This document shows positions 61,819 through 64,000 of a stretch of DNA of 64,000 nucleotides, piece after piece. The stretch's first letter is position 1. Every line of letters starts with the position of its first letter. Source of the DNA: an uncultured Bacilli bacterium (GTDB lineage: Bacteria; Bacillota_I; Bacilli_A; RF39; UBA660); NCBI GenBank assembly GCA_934096015.1, contig CAKOLD010000002.1, positions 1 through 64,000 on the forward strand, read 5' to 3'. The notes under the pieces are model-generated. The model was given only the letters and a program-made list of their open reading frames with translations. It had not been told where the DNA came from and searched no databases. Made by a program: the position numbers and the translations under genes.

Positions 61819-62355
61819 ATGAGTAGAATAGGAAATAGAGAATTAGTTATTCCTGCAGGTGTTGAAGTAGTTGTTGCTGATAATAAAGTAACAGTTAAAG
61901 GACCTAAAGGTGAATTAAGTAATGAATTTAATGAAAATATTAGTATTTCAGTTGTAGATAATAAAGTTATTTGCAAGAGAAATAGTGAAAATAAAGAAAT
62001 AAAGAGTCTTCATGGTACTACTAATGCTCTTATTAAGAACATGATTGTAGGAGTTAGTGAAGGTTATAAAAAGGATTTAGAGGCTGTAGGTGTTGGTTAC
62101 AGATTTAATGTAGCTGGTAATAAAATAACAGTTTCTGCTGGATATTCTCATCCAGTTGAAGTAATAGTTCCTAGTGATTTAAAAGCTGAATCTACTAGTA
62201 ATACTGAAATATCTATCAGTGGTATAGATAAACAAAAAGTTTCTGAATTTGCGGCTAATATTCGTAAAATAAGAGAACCAGAACCTTATAAAGGTAAAGG
62301 TATTCGTTATAAAGGCGAAAAAGTTAGACGTAAAGAAGGAAAGAAAGCAGCTTAA
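61819..62355 (+). CDS. rplF: 50S ribosomal protein L6
   Basis: A 178-residue L6: SRIGNRELVIPAGVEVVVAD, VKGPKGELSNEF, VSEGYKKDLEAVGVGYRF and PEPYKGKGIRYKGEKVRRKE. It lies near the GTPase centre of the 50S subunit. It is 12 bases after rpsH. Confidence 0.98.
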   Translation: MSRIGNRELVIPAGVEVVVADNKVTVKGPKGELSNEFNENISISVVDNKVICKRNSENKEIKSLHGTTNALIKNMIVGVSEGYKKDLEAVGVGYRFNVAGNKITVSAGYSHPVEVIVPSDLKAESTSNTEISISGIDKQKVSEFAANIRKIREPEPYKGKGIRYKGEKVRRKEGKKAA

Positions 62356-62376
62356 TAGGGTAAGGAGAGTTTATTT

Positions 62377-62733
62377 ATGATTAAAAAGGAATCTAAGAAT
62401 GATGTTAGAAAAAGAAGACATCAACGTGTTAGAAATAAAATATCTGGAACATCAATGGTACCAAGATTAAATGTATTTAGATCTAATTCTCAAATTTTCG
62501 CTCAAATTATTGATGATGAAAATGGAACTACTCTAGTAAGTTCTTCTTCAGTAGAATTAAAGATTAAAAATGGCGGAAACATTGAAGGAGCTGCTGTTGT
62601 TGGAAAAGATATAGCTGAAAAAGCAAAAAAAGCAAAAATTAAGGAAGTTGTATTTGATAGAGGTGGATACCTATATCATGGACGTGTAAAAGCTTTAGCA
62701 GAAGCTGCACGTGAAAACGGCTTAGAGTTCTAG
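62377..62733 (+). CDS. rplR: 50S ribosomal protein L18
   Basis: A 118-residue L18: [40 protein letters not shown] and [20 protein letters not shown]. It binds 5S rRNA with L5. It has a GTAAGGAGAG ribosome-binding site. Confidence 0.98.
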   Translation: MIKKESKNDVRKRRHQRVRNKISGTSMVPRLNVFRSNSQIFAQIIDDENGTTLVSSSSVELKIKNGGNIEGAAVVGKDIAEKAKKAKIKEVVFDRGGYLYHGRVKALAEAARENGLEF

Positions 62734-62744
62734 GAGGTACGGAT

Positions 62745-63254
62745 ATGGCAAGAAATGAAAAAAATTATGACAATAAAAAGAAACTTTTAGAAGAAAAAGT
62801 TGTTTCTATTTCTCGTGTTACTAAGGTAACAAGTGGTGGACGTCATTTCCGTTTCGCTGCAACTATGGCAGTTGGTGATGGAAAAGGTTTAGTTGGAATA
62901 GGAACTGGAAAAGCTAATGAAGTACCAGAAGCAATTAAAAAAGGTATTCAAGCTGCTAATAAAAATTTAGTAAAGGTTGCTATTGTTGATAATAGAACTA
63001 TTCCACATGATGCTATTGGTACTTGTGGAAGAGCTAGAGTTTTAATTAAACCTGCTAAAGAAGGTACTGGTGTTATTGCTGGTGGAGCTGTTCGTGTTAT
63101 ATTAGAACTAGCTGGTGTTAAAGATATAGTTAGTAAGTCTTTAGGATCAAATACAAAAGTAAATATGGCTAAAGCTACATTAGAAGCTTTAAAGAGCCAA
63201 CGTACTGCTGAACATATTGCAGAATTACGTGGATTAAAGAAAGAGGAGTTATAA
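62745..63254 (+). CDS. rpsE: 30S ribosomal protein S5
   Basis: A 169-residue S5: [60 protein letters not shown] and [20 protein letters not shown]. It contributes to mRNA helicase activity and decoding accuracy. rplO begins one base after its stop, so the usual rpmD gene between them is absent. Confidence 0.98.
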   Translation: MARNEKNYDNKKKLLEEKVVSISRVTKVTSGGRHFRFAATMAVGDGKGLVGIGTGKANEVPEAIKKGIQAANKNLVKVAIVDNRTIPHDAIGTCGRARVLIKPAKEGTGVIAGGAVRVILELAGVKDIVSKSLGSNTKVNMAKATLEALKSQRTAEHIAELRGLKKEEL

Positions 63255-63255
63255 T

Positions 63256-63696
63256 ATGAAGTTAGAAAATTTAGTAAATACTCCTGAAAGAAAAGAAACT
63301 AAAAGAGTTGGTCGTGGACCTGGTTCAGGAATGGGTAAAACATCAACTCGTGGACAAAAAGGACAAAAAGCTAGAAGTGGTGCTAGTATTTCTCCTTGGT
63401 TTCAAGGTGGACAAAGTCCTTTATATAGAAGATTACCTAAGAGAGGATTTAATAATGCAAGATTCAAAATTGAATTTGCTGTTATTAACTTAGATGATTT
63501 AAATAAATTTAATGATGGAGATGTTGTTACTCCTGAATTATTAAAAGAAAAAGGAATTATAAAAAAACAATTAGCTGGTGTTAAAGTTTTAGCAGACGGT
63601 GAATTGACAAAGAAAATTACAGTTAAAGCTCACAGATTTTCATCTGCAGCTGTAACTAAAATAGAAAATGCAGGCGGAACAGTTGAGGTGATTTAA
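63256..63696 (+). CDS. rplO: 50S ribosomal protein L15
   Basis: A 146-residue L15: [40 protein letters not shown] and [20 protein letters not shown]. It is a late 50S assembly protein. AGAGGAG lies upstream inside the rpsE end, and its stop overlaps the secY start. Confidence 0.98.
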   Translation: MKLENLVNTPERKETKRVGRGPGSGMGKTSTRGQKGQKARSGASISPWFQGGQSPLYRRLPKRGFNNARFKIEFAVINLDDLNKFNDGDVVTPELLKEKGIIKKQLAGVKVLADGELTKKITVKAHRFSSAAVTKIENAGGTVEVI

Positions 63697-64000
63697 TGTT
63701 TTCAAATCTTAAGGGATTATTTAGTCCTACTAACAAAGATTTAAGAAAAAGAATTTACTTCACTTTCTTGTTACTTGCAGTATACTCTCTAGGAACTAAT
63801 ATTATAGTTCCTGGGGCTAAGAGTATTACTACTGAACTTGGATTTTTAGAATTATTAAATTTAATAAGTGGTGGGGGTTTAAAAAGTTTTTCGATCTTTG
63901 CTTTAGGTGTAAGTCCATATATTACTGCATCAATTATTACTCAATTGTTGCAAATGGATATAATACCTTATTTTAAAGAATTAAAAGAGCAAGGAGCAAC
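63696..64000 (+). CDS. secY: Protein translocase subunit SecY (cut by window edge)
   Basis: The first 101 codons of SecY: FSNLKGLFSPTNKDLRKRIY, the first membrane helix FTFLLLAVYSLGTNIIVPG, the plug region, and SIFALGVSPYITASIITQLL. SecY forms the channel of the Sec translocon. The ATG overlaps the rplO stop (TAATG), typical of the spc operon; the remainder lies outside the window. Confidence 0.96.
   Translation, partial: MFSNLKGLFSPTNKDLRKRIYFTFLLLAVYSLGTNIIVPGAKSITTELGFLELLNLISGGGLKSFSIFALGVSPYITASIITQLLQMDIIPYFKELKEQGA

Overview
The window is a low-GC (visibly AT-rich), standard-code Firmicutes chromosome segment. Genes end freely in TGA and tryptophan is TGG, so it is not a code-4 mollicute. 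EzrA, LexA, ScpAB, T-box leaders, SipW-type secretion and several peptidoglycan hydrolases indicate a Gram-positive, walled Bacilli-type cell, probably an uncultured gut lineage near the RF39/Erysipelotrichia-like groups. The taxonomy is inference; the gene content is read from the sequence.

Layout. 1-1548: tRNAs (Asp partial, Phe, Arg, Pro) with two small genes. 1712-5423: CapA-like phosphatase, an orphan type IV prepilin-like protein, a patatin phospholipase and YebC. 5508-8507: two TasA/camelysin-like secreted proteins, a SipW-type signal peptidase, and a membrane-tethered protein whose C-terminal domain looks like the same fold, together a small surface-fibre module. 8561-14258: glucosaminidase, an unexplained structured intergenic region, a T-box-controlled tyrS, EzrA and a zinc-ribbon membrane protein. 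14276-18352: T-box-controlled ileS (a long IleRS with a GLHH signature instead of HIGH) and a dTMP-kinase-like gene. 18374-20389: lexA, divergent from a 33-codon membrane-protein gene with two SOS boxes between them, then a GT28-type glycolipid glycosyltransferase. 20435-24796: miaB, scpA-scpB, a pentapeptide-like gene and tRNA-Leu. 24965-28093: a short accessory stretch (unknown genes, a broken GNAT acetyltransferase) and DedA.

28176-51271 is the most interesting region. It holds Cys-rich surface proteins with cadherin-like repeats, three VirB2-like small membrane proteins, a YfhO-type membrane protein, two tiny pilin-like proteins with a CpaE-like ATPase, and an almost complete type IV secretion core: VirB6-like, PrgI, a two-gene VirB4, an M23+GH24 wall hydrolase, two small VirB8-like candidates, an SGNH+CHAP hydrolase, a lipoprotein and VirD4. 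No relaxase, integrase or attachment site is visible, and housekeeping genes flank it. It therefore looks like a resident, conjugation-derived surface or secretion machine rather than a mobile element.

51360-54756: a histidine phosphatase and a P-loop ATPase with a C-terminal CYTH-like domain, tail-to-tail with an XRE regulator that also carries a CYTH-like domain, then a GT2 glycosyltransferase. 54848-64000: the S10/spc ribosomal protein operon with promoter and leader, running rpsJ to rplO and into secY, which leaves the window. rpmD (L30) is absent from its usual slot between rpsE and rplO.
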